DNA from: Bacteroidota bacterium
Lineage (GTDB): Bacteria; Bacteroidota; Bacteroidia; AKYH767-A; 2013-40CM-41-45
DNA length: 64,000 nucleotides
Reading direction: 5' to 3'
Assembly (NCBI GenBank): GCA_016720655.1
Contig: JADKKE010000032.1
Span: forward strand, 62,001 to 126,000
The position numbers and the translations under genes are program-made. Below the pieces are notes generated by a model. The model worked only from the letters and a program-made list of their open reading frames with translations, was not told the origin of the DNA and did no database searches. Positions 43,249-52,560 of this stretch are shown one piece after another (the first letter of the stretch is position 1; every line of letters starts with the position of its first letter).

Positions 43249-43321
43249 GTTTCACGCGGTTTGCGTAGAATAATCGGGTAAGTAATTTATATCTTGGCTG
43301 TCATCATTAATCCCGGAAAAA

Positions 43322-44005
43322 TTATTGTCCAAGTATGTTCGATGCAACTCCAAACAAATCGAAGTAGAATATAATCGGGAAGGAACCAAAGCCAATGGTA
43401 ACCAATAAGGCAAATAATGTTCCGACGATTTTTAATGGTTTCATGTAACGGTGGTTATTCCAACCCAAAGTCTGGAAGGCAGATTGGAAACCATGGTTCA
43501 AGTGAGCTCCAAGCAAGACCATTGAAAACAGGTAAAGTGCAGCATACCAGTTCGATTGAAAAGCAACAGCGACATCCTGCGCCATGCTGGTGTCAACTCC
43601 CTGGAAACGATGAGTTACAAAGAATGTCTTGAGGTGAATAACCAGGAACACAAGAATGATAGAACCGGTTAGACCCATGTTGCGGGAAAACCACGTGCTG
43701 TTACCGGCCTGATGACTAACGGCATAGCGTACAGGACGAGCTTTACGGTTGTGAAGAGTCAGGAAAAGTGCGTCAATAACATGAAGTAAAATTCCTCCAA
43801 AAAGTGCAAATTCCACCGTACGAATTACAATATTGTGCACCAGAAATTCGCCGTACTCATTGAAAGCCAGACCGCCATCCATTTTGTACAACTGCAGATT
43901 GCCGTAGAGGTGTTCAAGCAGAAAAACAGCGAGAAAGAGGCCGGTGAGTGCCATTACGAGTTTACGGCCAAGCGTAGAATAAAACATTTTTAGAGCTGCA
44001 ATCAT
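43322..44005 (-). CDS. sdhC: Succinate dehydrogenase cytochrome b subunit
   Basis: 227-residue integral membrane subunit that anchors complex II and binds heme b and quinone. Five predicted helices carry spaced His residues expected for diheme type B anchors (LLEHLYGNLQLY, GILLHVIDALFLTLH, LVIHLKTFFVTHRF, LLGAHLNHGFQSAFQ). First gene of the operon, followed 73 bases later by sdhA. A CATCTTTG promoter box lies 38 bases before the start. Confidence 0.95.
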   Translation of the reverse strand: MIAALKMFYSTLGRKLVMALTGLFLAVFLLEHLYGNLQLYKMDGGLAFNEYGEFLVHNIVIRTVEFALFGGILLHVIDALFLTLHNRKARPVRYAVSHQAGNSTWFSRNMGLTGSIILVFLVIHLKTFFVTHRFQGVDTSMAQDVAVAFQSNWYAALYLFSMVLLGAHLNHGFQSAFQTLGWNNHRYMKPLKIVGTLFALLVTIGFGSFPIIFYFDLFGVASNILGQ

Positions 44006-44042
44006 AGTCCGGAACGTTGGAAGGACACCGGGAGATGTCCGG

Positions 44043-44050
44043 ATTCAAAG
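44043..44050 (-). promoter_or_regulatory. CATCTTTG -7-like box of the sdh operon
   Basis: Near match to TAnnTTTG on the minus strand, 37 bases before the sdhC start, with TTG-containing sequence about 20 bases further upstream. Confidence 0.4.
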
Positions 44051-44181
44051 ATGTGACCGACAATTAAACAATTTACGGTCTTATTGGTTTAATAGTTGGC
44101 AAATGTATATGCCCCTAACCGCATTTCAAAAGATTAAAATCAGGGATTAATCATTAAAACTTTAAACTTCTCAAGCTATCT

Positions 44182-44727
44182 ATGACGGTAAGTAAACAAG
44201 AGGTATGGAAAGAGATCCGCCTCGGAACCAAAAAGCAGAAAACTCATTATGGAATCTCCAGTTTCGGAAGAGTTTGCAGTTTTCGTGAATCACTGGATGA
44301 CAAAAAATTGCTAAAGGGAACAGTTGTAAATGGTTATGCAGCTTTAAAGCTGAAAATCAACCATAAAGACTATCAATTTTACATCCACAAACTGGTCGCT
44401 GAGTATTTCTCGAAAAAGGGTAGTGCCGCCCGTACTTTTGTTATCCATCTGGATTACAATAAATTAAACAATAAATTAAAAAATCTGCGCTGGGCGAACA
44501 AAGCAGAGATGGAAAAGCACCAGCAAAATAGTCCGCTTGTAAAATCCTACCGGGCAAAAACACGTCTGAAGGGACATAAGCTCACCGCTGCGAAAGTGAA
44601 ACAGATCAAACAGAAAATTTTCGATAAAAACCGCCGCCTACTGATGCGCGATATTGCTGAGCAATTCGGAATCAGCGAAATGCAGCTTTATCGTATTAAA
44701 TCAGGAGAGAACTGGGGACATGTTTAG
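44182..44727 (+). CDS. NUMOD4/HNH-like endonuclease-related protein with C-terminal HTH
   Basis: 181 residues. An N-terminal NUMOD4-like motif (VWKEIRLGTKKQKTHYGISS, FGRVCSF) leads to a degenerate HNH core VIHLDYNKLNNKLKNLRWA, in which the usual HH pair is I-H. The C-terminus (KLTAAKVKQIKQKIFDKN, DIAEQFGISEMQLYRIKSG) is a helix-turn-helix. These parts are shared with homing endonucleases, but single-copy genes of this layout are common in Bacteroidota and may act as regulators. It ends 3 bases before a large tandem repeat array. Confidence 0.8.
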   Translation: MTVSKQEVWKEIRLGTKKQKTHYGISSFGRVCSFRESLDDKKLLKGTVVNGYAALKLKINHKDYQFYIHKLVAEYFSKKGSAARTFVIHLDYNKLNNKLKNLRWANKAEMEKHQQNSPLVKSYRAKTRLKGHKLTAAKVKQIKQKIFDKNRRLLMRDIAEQFGISEMQLYRIKSGENWGHV

Positions 44728-44730
44728 GCG

Positions 44731-45184
44731 GTTCAAAGTTCAGGGTTCAATGTTCAAGGTTGTTCCGGGTTCAGAGTTCCGTGTTCTGTGTTTAGATAGT
44801 GAGCAGCCTAATAACATAATAACTCAATAAATAATAGTTTAGAGTTCCGGGTTCAGAGTTCCGTGTTCTGTGTGTAGATAGTCAGTCCCTAATAACCTAA
44901 TAACTCAATAAATAATAGTTTAGAGTTCCGGGTTCAGAGTTCCGTGTGCTGTGTGTAGATGGTGAGTTTCTAATAACTCACTAAATAATAGTTCTGAGTT
45001 CCGTGTTTAGATTTGAGCAGCCAATAACTTAATAACTTAATAACTACTAGTTCTAAGTTCCGTGTGTTTTAGATTTGAGCAGCCAATAACTTAATAACTT
45101 AATAACTACTAGTTCTAAGTTCCGTGTGTTTTAGATTTGAGCAGCCAATAACTTAATAACTTAATAACTTAATAACTCATAACT
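44731..45184. repeat. Composite tandem repeat array (families E, F and G)
   Basis: Begins with GTTCAAAGTTCAGGGTTCAA-type heptamers, then about six tandem units of 75-82 bases. Each unit is built from GTTCCGG, GTTCAGA, GTTCCGT, GTTCTGT and GTTTAGA, followed by an AATAACCTAATAACTCAATAA block. Successive units decay in sequence towards the right. The same composite, in inverted orientation, is found at 60.1-60.4 kb. It fills the whole gap to the next gene. Confidence 0.93.
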
Positions 45185-45200
45185 AAACCTTAAACCGCAT

Positions 45201-47135
45201 TTAAAAAACTCCAAACCCTCCCACGAACAAATCGCTTTTAGATTCGACAACCACCTTGTACTGACCGGCTTTCCAGTTTTCAATATTGATAGTGATAATT
45301 TTTCCGTTTTGGTTTTCTTTTGAATAAACAAGTTGTCCTGTTGCGGAATAAATTTTTATTCGTGCATCTGAAAATGAAAAATGGTTTTCAAGTTCAATAT
45401 TTATTTCCTTGTGAGCGGGATTTGGGTAAATGAATAGTGGGGATGTTTTTATTTCAGCAATGCCCACTGAATTTTCTGTTTCTTCCAGTAGGATGGGTTC
45501 GAATCCAAGTTGTACAGAATAGTTTCCACCGGATGCAATGACGAAGCTGGAATCCGGATGGGTGATTCCTGCTTGCGTGATCACTGATGTTTTTAATAAG
45601 GAGTCGCTGATCACAGGAATTACTACCGTCTCTCCATTGGGAACATGCGGATCATTCGGATGACGATTGCTTTCACTCCAGGCAATGAAACAGGAAGTTC
45701 CTCGTTGCCGTTCAAATTTGTAAACTCGTGTATACGGATTGCTGCTCACATTCACACGGCTGACACTTGTAAAATCATGAATCTTGTCGACCAGCGTTTG
45801 CATCGTGTACAAAACCGGTTTGGGTACAAAAGCTTCATTCACTTTTCCCATCATTCCTGTATAACGGTAGGGATAAGTGAATGGATAAAGAATAAAATTG
45901 TGAGGATTCGGATCATTGCTCAGGGAAAACTCAGCCCTCTCCGCACCTTCGCCAAAAACTGTTGCAAAACATTTCACAGCATCCCGTGCTCCTTTCGCAT
46001 TGTACCAGTTGATAACGGTACTGTCCTGATTTTCGAGACCATTGTACAGCGCAGTGTAACTTGTCACTGTACTGTTAGGAAAATCTCCTTCGAGTGAATC
46101 CCCGCCAATAAACTGTGTGAATCCATTGTGCGGAAATAATGAGGTGAGAATATTCGACCACATGTCGTCGATGAAAATTGCTTTGCCGGGAGCATACAGT
46201 TTAATAAGTTTCATCGCCTGATCAGTGGATTTCCAATTGATATGCGGATGCCAACCGATGTAATCGCATTTTTTTAAGGGCGTGTCTGTGCCAAGTTGAG
46301 TAAGCATCCAGGCCAGACTGTCCCAGCCATGCGCATAGGAGGCCGACATCAAATTGTTTCCATTTATTCTTGATTGCGTAATCGCTCCGTTCGTGTTCGG
46401 GTAATCCGGAAAATCTCCATAGAGATCAAACAACAATGCACCGCTGCCAACCAGTTTTGTATTTCCTGATGGATCTGCATCATGCATCGCCTGATACGCC
46501 ACTTCGTGCAGACGAATCAGATTGTGAACATTGTCTTCCCAATAACCATATCCTGCAGCTTCACCGGAATCGCCGGCAATTCCATTCGCGGCACCACCAT
46601 AATAAATTTCCTGTTCCATAATATAAAAGCGTACCGGTTTCTGCAGACCAACCATATCGCTATCGCCATCACCATCGTAACGTTCCACAATACTGCGTAC
46701 ATAATGATACCAGTCGTTCCAGTGATTCGAATCAGGCGCGCATTCCGGAATCTGTAAACCGGGAGGAATGATACAATCCGGATTATTTGCAAATGACCAG
46801 GTCGCATTCGGTTCGAGGTTCCAGACCAGTTCAAATCCATTTCGCTGCAGTCTTTGCACCCAGCTGTCTGTATTCGAAAAATCAATCGCCGCTCCCGGTC
46901 CGCTTTGCATTCCTTCCCATCCACCACCGATAGAATTAATATTTATTCCTCCCTGTACCGATTGATTCCGCGTCACCTCGCCAAGATTGTGCTGGATACT
47001 ATCGTGCGTCTGCTCCGTAATTCCCCAGAATCCCGGATCCGTTTCGTTGTATTCAAAACCGAAACGCCAGTCTGGAATTTGTGAAAATGAGAGGAGAGGA
47101 AAGCATGAAAAAAGGAGGATGTAGATTTTTTTCAT
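45201..47135 (-). CDS. T9SS-exported TIM-barrel protein, glycoside-hydrolase-like
   Basis: 644 residues with signal peptide (IYILLFSCFPLLSFSQ). Sequence spacing suggests a (beta/alpha)8 barrel: WRFGFEYNETDPGFWG, GFELVWNLEPNATWSF, RFYIMEQEIYYGG, YIGWHPHINWKSTDQAMKL and AIFIDDMWSNILTSLF. Candidate acidic residues lie at strand ends (EQE, DDMW), as in clan-A glycoside hydrolases, but I cannot assign a family. A T9SS sorting domain ends it (LFIYPNPAHKEINIEL, WKAGQYKVVVES). Likely secreted and acting on extracellular glycan. Confidence 0.8.
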   Translation of the reverse strand: MKKIYILLFSCFPLLSFSQIPDWRFGFEYNETDPGFWGITEQTHDSIQHNLGEVTRNQSVQGGININSIGGGWEGMQSGPGAAIDFSNTDSWVQRLQRNGFELVWNLEPNATWSFANNPDCIIPPGLQIPECAPDSNHWNDWYHYVRSIVERYDGDGDSDMVGLQKPVRFYIMEQEIYYGGAANGIAGDSGEAAGYGYWEDNVHNLIRLHEVAYQAMHDADPSGNTKLVGSGALLFDLYGDFPDYPNTNGAITQSRINGNNLMSASYAHGWDSLAWMLTQLGTDTPLKKCDYIGWHPHINWKSTDQAMKLIKLYAPGKAIFIDDMWSNILTSLFPHNGFTQFIGGDSLEGDFPNSTVTSYTALYNGLENQDSTVINWYNAKGARDAVKCFATVFGEGAERAEFSLSNDPNPHNFILYPFTYPYRYTGMMGKVNEAFVPKPVLYTMQTLVDKIHDFTSVSRVNVSSNPYTRVYKFERQRGTSCFIAWSESNRHPNDPHVPNGETVVIPVISDSLLKTSVITQAGITHPDSSFVIASGGNYSVQLGFEPILLEETENSVGIAEIKTSPLFIYPNPAHKEINIELENHFSFSDARIKIYSATGQLVYSKENQNGKIITINIENWKAGQYKVVVESKSDLFVGGFGVF

Positions 47136-47499
47136 CGTCGTGAATAATTAAATAACTCAATGTATTCACAAGATAGAAAAAATTGAAATAAAATCTTTAT
47201 CTATTCAAAGCCTTTATACCCGCTCGCGTACAATTTTTTTTAAAATTTGGAACGAACCGTCTTCCATCTCATTACCGCCTCGCCTGTGCTTCGCTCTCCC
47301 GCGAAATGCGGGATCGCTTTGCCCAGGGTTAGATTACTGAGTAATGCACTTTTTTTACAGGAGAAAGTTCAGGTTAAAATCAATCTCATGAACAATTCCA
47401 CTGGCGCAAATGCTTGCGTTAAAGACTTGTTCCAGCGGGTACTTTTCCGCCGGTGCAATTGCTTACGTTAAAGACTTGTCCCATGCGAGATGCAATGAA
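47136..47499. repeat. Gap with hairpin and direct repeat
   Basis: No gene seen. A CCCGC/GCGGG hairpin lies at 47298-47312. Two imperfect copies of a 33-base repeat occur at about 47403-47436 and 47452-47485, sharing the core CGTTAAAGACTTGT. In the first copy CGCAAATGCTTGCG can form a short stem; in the second the stem is lost. Confidence 0.7.
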
Positions 47500-48957
47500 C
47501 TATTGGATGACGACACGTTTAGCAGTGACTTTGTTTCCAGCATTTATGACAATAGTATATAGCCCACGAGGCCACGAAGAAACATTTATTTTTTCAAAAG
47601 AAGAAATCATTTCAGAGTAAACATTCTGTCCGGTTGAATTATAGATCGCAAGAAATGTAAGTTGAGTCTCCTGCTTTTCATAAAGCAAATTAAGTTCATC
47701 GTGTGCAGGATTCGGATAAATTTGAAAATTTAATGCGGCATCCCTTTCCTGAATACCCGGATTGATACAAAAAGGATCAGTAAGCGGTAAAACGGTAATA
47801 CAAAACTGATGCGTCTGGAAACCTGAATTGGGGCAATGGGAATCGAACACGCTGGAATTAAAACAATATGGTGTAGAACTTATGTCGAATACAGTAGGTG
47901 TCCAACTGAAAAAAGCTGTATCCGCATTCGATGCAATACTTGAGTTATATGTCCATGTTGCACTTGCAATTCCATTATCCCAGCTTTGATATAAATCTTC
48001 TGTGGTATTGGAGTCGTAAGCCGCAATAAAAAAGTTTATTGGTACGCCCGGACAAGCATCCATATTTAAAAGTGTGCTTCCATTTATACCCGATAAAGTC
48101 GGAACAATATTGGGTGGCAGGGGATCAACTATGGTTCTTAACTGAATGTCCCTCTCCATTTGCCCGATTAAAATGCCATTTCTGAATTCGGACACGATCA
48201 CAGCAAAGACAGAGTTTTCTATCTGTGTGGATGTAAAACAAAATTCACCGGTGCTGGAATCAAAAGTCATAAGCGGCGATGATGTAATCGGCTGCGTATA
48301 GGAATATCCACTCAGGTAATGAACAGTGTCCGAAGGAACAGGTCCTGTTCGTGGAGTCGTTAACTGAAATGTCAATGAATCTCCTTCAGCATCATACACA
48401 CCCTGGTAGAAACAACTTGGCGATCCTACATAAAAAAAACCAACAGCACTGCCGAAGAATTCCGGTGAAGTATCACAAATTGCTGTCGTATTATTGATTA
48501 AAGAATAAATAAACAGACTGTCATTTCCTCCATTGGCAGTTGTTGTTATGGAAAGATTTCTGTTGACTACAGTATTACTAAATGTCCAGTCGGAACAGCC
48601 GCCCGGCAAAGTAACTGTTCCTTCAAAAACATACCGCTCCAAACCAAAAACTGTCCCGCCATTACAAGTGCTGAGTCCGGTGGCGCAAATGGGAGATATT
48701 TGTTGAGGATTTCCGGCGAGGTTTACCGACATTGAGGAAGGACTTGAAAATCCACAGGAATTTGTGATGATGATAGTTTGTAAACTACTCAAAGGAATTC
48801 CCGAACAATCCCGGTACAAAGTCAGGGTAACAGTATATTGATTACTTCCAATACACGCATACGTAATTTCTCCTCCCATCGCATGCGATGCAGAAGATTT
48901 TTGTACACCGAACAAGAACAGAATTAGAACACAATTAATTAAATGTGAAGGTTTCAA
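47500..48957 (-). CDS. T9SS-sorted SHAMG-type surface protein, paralogue 1
   Basis: 485 residues with signal peptide, then the motif SHAMGGEITYACIGSNQYTV and LYRDCSG. This N-terminal domain is well known from very large gliding or adhesin proteins of Bacteroidota. Here the protein is short and ends in a type A sorting domain (FQIYPNPAHDELNLLYE, WPRGLYTIVINAGNK). Cys-rich loops (GFSSPSSM, CATGLSTCNGG) suggest disulfide-stabilised beta domains. Paralogue of 53128-54549 with the same order of elements. The function is probably surface attachment, inferred. Confidence 0.85.
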   Translation of the reverse strand: MKPSHLINCVLILFLFGVQKSSASHAMGGEITYACIGSNQYTVTLTLYRDCSGIPLSSLQTIIITNSCGFSSPSSMSVNLAGNPQQISPICATGLSTCNGGTVFGLERYVFEGTVTLPGGCSDWTFSNTVVNRNLSITTTANGGNDSLFIYSLINNTTAICDTSPEFFGSAVGFFYVGSPSCFYQGVYDAEGDSLTFQLTTPRTGPVPSDTVHYLSGYSYTQPITSSPLMTFDSSTGEFCFTSTQIENSVFAVIVSEFRNGILIGQMERDIQLRTIVDPLPPNIVPTLSGINGSTLLNMDACPGVPINFFIAAYDSNTTEDLYQSWDNGIASATWTYNSSIASNADTAFFSWTPTVFDISSTPYCFNSSVFDSHCPNSGFQTHQFCITVLPLTDPFCINPGIQERDAALNFQIYPNPAHDELNLLYEKQETQLTFLAIYNSTGQNVYSEMISSFEKINVSSWPRGLYTIVINAGNKVTAKRVVIQ

Positions 48958-49190
48958 GGATAGGGGATTTTACCCCCAAGATATGAGAAAAATTCTACAT
49001 TGGCCGAAATTTACATACTTGATGATAAATTGCAAAATGAATTCGTTTTAATTAAAATTTTCAAGAAGTGTACAGAAATTTTATTTTCAGATTTCTTAAT
49101 TCAGAGGTCAATTCATTTCACAAAACAATTCATCCGAATAAATTTTAAACAACGATTTTTTTTCTACCTTGGGTGAAGCAATCAGATAAT

Positions 49191-50861
49191 ATGAAAACAA
49201 TTTTACAGAAAAGTATAGTATTGATTCTGCTTTTACTTTCAGTCCTGAATAAAAGCGAAGCACAAACCGGTTTATGGACTTGGGTTCATGGCGACAGTGC
49301 TTATTACACTTCGCCCCGTTATGGAACACGTGGAGTTCCCGATAGCAGCAATGTCCCTGCTGGAATGTACGCTCCTGTGTTTTGGACTGATCATGATGGT
49401 AAATTCTGGATCTATGGAGGAAAAGATTATAGCTCCGGTTATTATTCCGATATGTGGATGTTTGATCCGGATACCCGGATGTGGACATGGATGAAAGGCG
49501 ATAGCGGACTGGTGAACCAAGCTGCAACATTTGGAACAAAAGGTGTTTCCTCGCCTTCCAACTCGCCCGGTTGTCGTGGCTTAGGTAGTCCGGCATGGAC
49601 CGACAGCACTGGGAATCTTTGGATGTATGGCGGTTATTCAAAACAAAGAACCGGATCATTCCCCTACCGATACATGTCGGATTTATGGAAATACGATATT
49701 CAATTGAACGAATGGACATGGATGGATGGCGATTCACTTCCCGGTAGTCTTGTCCTTGGAGTGAAAGGAATTCCTGCTCCTTCGAATTCTCCCGGCGCAC
49801 TTGCTGAATGTTCCGACTACTGGATTGACAACGAAAATAATTTTTGGTTTTATGGTGCCGGACAGGATTTTTATTCCGCCTATTATCTCTGGAGATACAA
49901 TCCTCAAACGGGTGATTGGACATGGATGTCGGGAGGAAATAATTTCGGAAACGCACAGTACGGCACCAAAGGTGTTTTTGACAGTCTGAATTATCCGGGT
50001 GCCCGTTTCGCACACTCATCATGGTTAGGCGACGATGGAAAGTTCTGGCTATTCGGTGGCAGTTATGACGGTCTGGTGTATGATCAATTTCTGAATGATC
50101 TCTGGTGTTACGATCCTCAAATAAATCAATGGGCCTGGTTTGCCGGTGATGATTCACTTTCCGACGTCGCTCACTATGGTCCGGAATGCCAGCCTGCGGA
50201 TTCGCTTACACCTGCAAATGGAATAGAAGGTAGAGCCGCATGGATCGACTCTCAGGGGAACCTCTGGAAATTCGGTGGTAAGTATGAGGTGCCCGCTAAT
50301 GCATATACTTTTAATCAATCTTTGCTTTGGTGTTTTGTGATGGCTGACAAACGCTGGATGCTTGTCAATTCTCCTGTGCAGGATCCTTATTATTCAATGG
50401 ATGTTCAAAGACGTTTTGGTGTACTGGGACAACCTGACATCAACAGTCATCCGGGTGCACGATGCGGTACGGCAAGCTTCAAAGACCGCAACGGGATCTT
50501 TTACATGTTCGGTGGTTTAACCAAAATACCAATAAGCGGAATGGACATCACGGTGAATGACATGTGGAGCTACGCGCCCGATCCTGCTTGTCTGCAAATG
50601 GCAGGTACAAATGAAAATCATTCTATTCAACAAGAACTGATTGTTTTTCCAAACCCGGCTGATAAATTAGTGTATGTTCAACAAAGCAGGGATCTCCGGT
50701 ATTCGCACATTGAACTGATGAATATTCATGGACAGATTGTTCACCGCCAGAACGCAGAACTGCTTGCCGAATTGAATTTACAAAACACTATTCCTGGAAT
50801 TTATTTTCTGATGTTGAGCAACAGTATTGAAAAACGCTATTTAAAACTTATCGTTCAATAA
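49191..50861 (+). CDS. Kelch-like beta-propeller protein with T9SS sorting domain
   Basis: 556 residues, signal peptide (KSIVLILLLLSVLNKSEAQ). Six or more repeats of the form WTW..GD...YGTKGV..SSN.PG......W.D..G.FWIYGG recur about every 60 residues (FWIYGGKDYSSGYYSD, LWMYGGYSKQRTGS, FWLFGGSYDGLVYD), the Kelch/galactose-oxidase pattern with paired Gly. The C-terminal T9SS domain reads IVFPNPADKLVYVQ and IPGIYFLMLSNS. No oxidase Tyr-Cys copper site is evident. Likely a surface binding protein. An in-frame ATG at 49173 lies six codons upstream. Confidence 0.9.
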   Translation: MKTILQKSIVLILLLLSVLNKSEAQTGLWTWVHGDSAYYTSPRYGTRGVPDSSNVPAGMYAPVFWTDHDGKFWIYGGKDYSSGYYSDMWMFDPDTRMWTWMKGDSGLVNQAATFGTKGVSSPSNSPGCRGLGSPAWTDSTGNLWMYGGYSKQRTGSFPYRYMSDLWKYDIQLNEWTWMDGDSLPGSLVLGVKGIPAPSNSPGALAECSDYWIDNENNFWFYGAGQDFYSAYYLWRYNPQTGDWTWMSGGNNFGNAQYGTKGVFDSLNYPGARFAHSSWLGDDGKFWLFGGSYDGLVYDQFLNDLWCYDPQINQWAWFAGDDSLSDVAHYGPECQPADSLTPANGIEGRAAWIDSQGNLWKFGGKYEVPANAYTFNQSLLWCFVMADKRWMLVNSPVQDPYYSMDVQRRFGVLGQPDINSHPGARCGTASFKDRNGIFYMFGGLTKIPISGMDITVNDMWSYAPDPACLQMAGTNENHSIQQELIVFPNPADKLVYVQQSRDLRYSHIELMNIHGQIVHRQNAELLAELNLQNTIPGIYFLMLSNSIEKRYLKLIVQ

Positions 50862-50969
50862 AAAGGCATCTGAGTCCGGGAGAACATAAACCTGCTCACA
50901 AGAAAACACATCCACTTTATGTGAATTTTCTCAATTTATTTTTACACGCAGATGGCGGAATAAATTTTG

Positions 50970-51731
50970 TCAGTTCTTAACACATCGCACCGACAAGCCG
51001 TACGCTTCATAATTAAAAGCCATGCGAGCAAGACTGTTGTTGTGCCAGAGCGAACAATAATATGCTGCTGTCCCCGGATTGTATTCAACAGAACTCCACC
51101 AATATCCGTAGTCAAACATATCCATAAAAGTTCCTGTGTTCAGGCGATAACCTCCCGGTAAACCGGTGAAGCCACCGGAGTTGTCGGCATTCACATTCGG
51201 ATTGGTCCAGTGTACAATGCCAGCTTCTTTCATTTTTCCACCGGCAGCACTTGCCCCGCCTAAATAAGCAAGAAGTGTATTCCATTCCTCATCACTTGGA
51301 GTGTGCCAGCCTGTCGGACAAACATTTCTGGAATCAACAACAGTAAACCAATTGTACAATTTTCCATAGGGGTTTTCAAATTGCGGATCGTTGTTGTAAT
51401 ATCCCCAGGCTCCTGTTGTGAGCGTACTCCATTGGTTATTATCGGCAATATTCGGAATGGAATCACCGTTGGAATAATGTGCAGTGTTCAGATTTTCCAT
51501 CATCCATTCCTGGGTGCCAACAATAATACTGGTGTATGTATGTCCTTCAATATCGCTCACACCACCACCCATCGTAAATAAACTGCCCGGCACAATTGTA
51601 TACGTAACACTATCAATTTCTGTGATTGGAATTTGCAGGACCGATCCATCTGTCTTGTGAATATTCATCGTCGACTGGCCGCTTACTTGTACCACAAAAA
51701 AAAGTAAAAGTGGCAGAATTAATTTTTTCAT
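50970..51731 (-). CDS. FISUMP-domain exported protein
   Basis: 253 residues from ATG 51731 (MKKLILPLLLFFVVQVSGQ), which is preceded by a 45-residue frame with no signal-like features. The Fibrobacter succinogenes major paralogous (FISUMP) domain is clear: VGTQEWMMENLNTAHYSNGD, GKLYNWFTV, CPTGWHTPSDEEWNTLLAYL, GGFTGLPGGYRL and YWWSSVEYN, ending GLSVRCVKN. It has a signal peptide but no T9SS tail. Function of the domain is unknown, though surface lipoproteins often carry it. It follows the FlgD/T9SS-like gene by 25 bases. Confidence 0.9.
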   Translation of the reverse strand: MKKLILPLLLFFVVQVSGQSTMNIHKTDGSVLQIPITEIDSVTYTIVPGSLFTMGGGVSDIEGHTYTSIIVGTQEWMMENLNTAHYSNGDSIPNIADNNQWSTLTTGAWGYYNNDPQFENPYGKLYNWFTVVDSRNVCPTGWHTPSDEEWNTLLAYLGGASAAGGKMKEAGIVHWTNPNVNADNSGGFTGLPGGYRLNTGTFMDMFDYGYWWSSVEYNPGTAAYYCSLWHNNSLARMAFNYEAYGLSVRCVKN

Positions 51732-51756
51732 TTTTTTATTAAATAGAACCGATGGT

Positions 51757-52293
51757 TTAATTAACGAGAATTCTTTTTGAAATAAAATTATTTCCGTTGC
51801 TGATTTTACAGAGATAAATTCCGGAGCCGATAACATTCTTGTTCGCGTCCAGTCCATCCCATACAAGATTGTTCATTCCCACTGACTGGTATTCGGCTTT
51901 CAATTGCCGGATCTTTTTTCCGTGAATGTCCATAATGTCCACGGTCACTCTGCTGTTTTTCAGCAGTTGATAGCGAATAGTAAAAGGTCCTTTGCCGGGA
52001 TTCGGATAAACCGTTGCGTCAAGCAAGAATTCCGTTTCAGGTTCAGTGATTCCATACAGGATTCCCTTGTAATTGTAATTTCCAATACTGGATTCCGGCC
52101 AGGCGAGCGTTGTTCCGTCCGTTTTGTTCAGAGTCATGGTATCACCTGCTACAAAAATGCTTCGGATGTCTGTAAGCGCATACTGGGCATGACTTCCATC
52201 CTTAAAATTGATATAAATATTCTGCGCCCTGTTCACGGGAATTGCCAGGCAGAAAAACAAGACAAGAACAAAGGTCTTCTTGAGTTTTTTCAT
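51757..52293 (-). CDS. Small exported protein with FlgD-like/T9SS C-terminal domain
   Basis: 178 residues from ATG 52293 (MKKLKKTFVLVLFFCLAIP signal). A first domain (IYINFKDGSHAQYALTDIRS, MTLNKTDGTTLAWPESSIG) resembles the beginning of the neighbouring FISUMP protein (MNIHKTDGSVLQIPITEIDS). The remainder is a FlgD-like/T9SS sorting module (VYPNPGKGPFTIRYQLLKNS, VWDGLDANKNVIGSGIYLCK). First gene of a two-gene unit with the FISUMP gene. A TATACTTG box (52345-52352, minus strand) may be its promoter. Confidence 0.83.
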   Translation of the reverse strand: MKKLKKTFVLVLFFCLAIPVNRAQNIYINFKDGSHAQYALTDIRSIFVAGDTMTLNKTDGTTLAWPESSIGNYNYKGILYGITEPETEFLLDATVYPNPGKGPFTIRYQLLKNSRVTVDIMDIHGKKIRQLKAEYQSVGMNNLVWDGLDANKNVIGSGIYLCKISNGNNFISKRILVN

Positions 52294-52560
52294 CAGCAAA
52301 TAGGTAAGCAAACAAAGCATGGATTTCCCGGTCTAATATCGCTGCAAGTATAGACCTGAAATCTGTATTTAATTTGTAGAAGCCTGGAATTGAGGACTTG
52401 TTTCATGTCAAAGAATTCATCTTCCAATATGGGAAATTACGATAAAACCGAATTTCTGTGAGCTGTTTGGCTTGTCAAATTAATTCATTGATAATTTAAA
52501 GGTATAAAAAACTGTCCCGAACGGGCAAAATGGACGAGATGAAAGATCTAGATTTCCCCT

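Noticed and set aside
44731..45184. Possible CRISPR array
   Set aside because: Units tandemly repeat over their whole length, with no unique spacers and no cas genes near.
47247..47471. 74-codon plus-strand frame
   Set aside because: Formed by the hairpin and repeat region; no coding character.
49108..50157. Long minus-strand frame of 349 codons
   Set aside because: Antisense to the Kelch-type T9SS gene; composition (His/Arg/Ser-rich, no domains) is that of a shadow frame.
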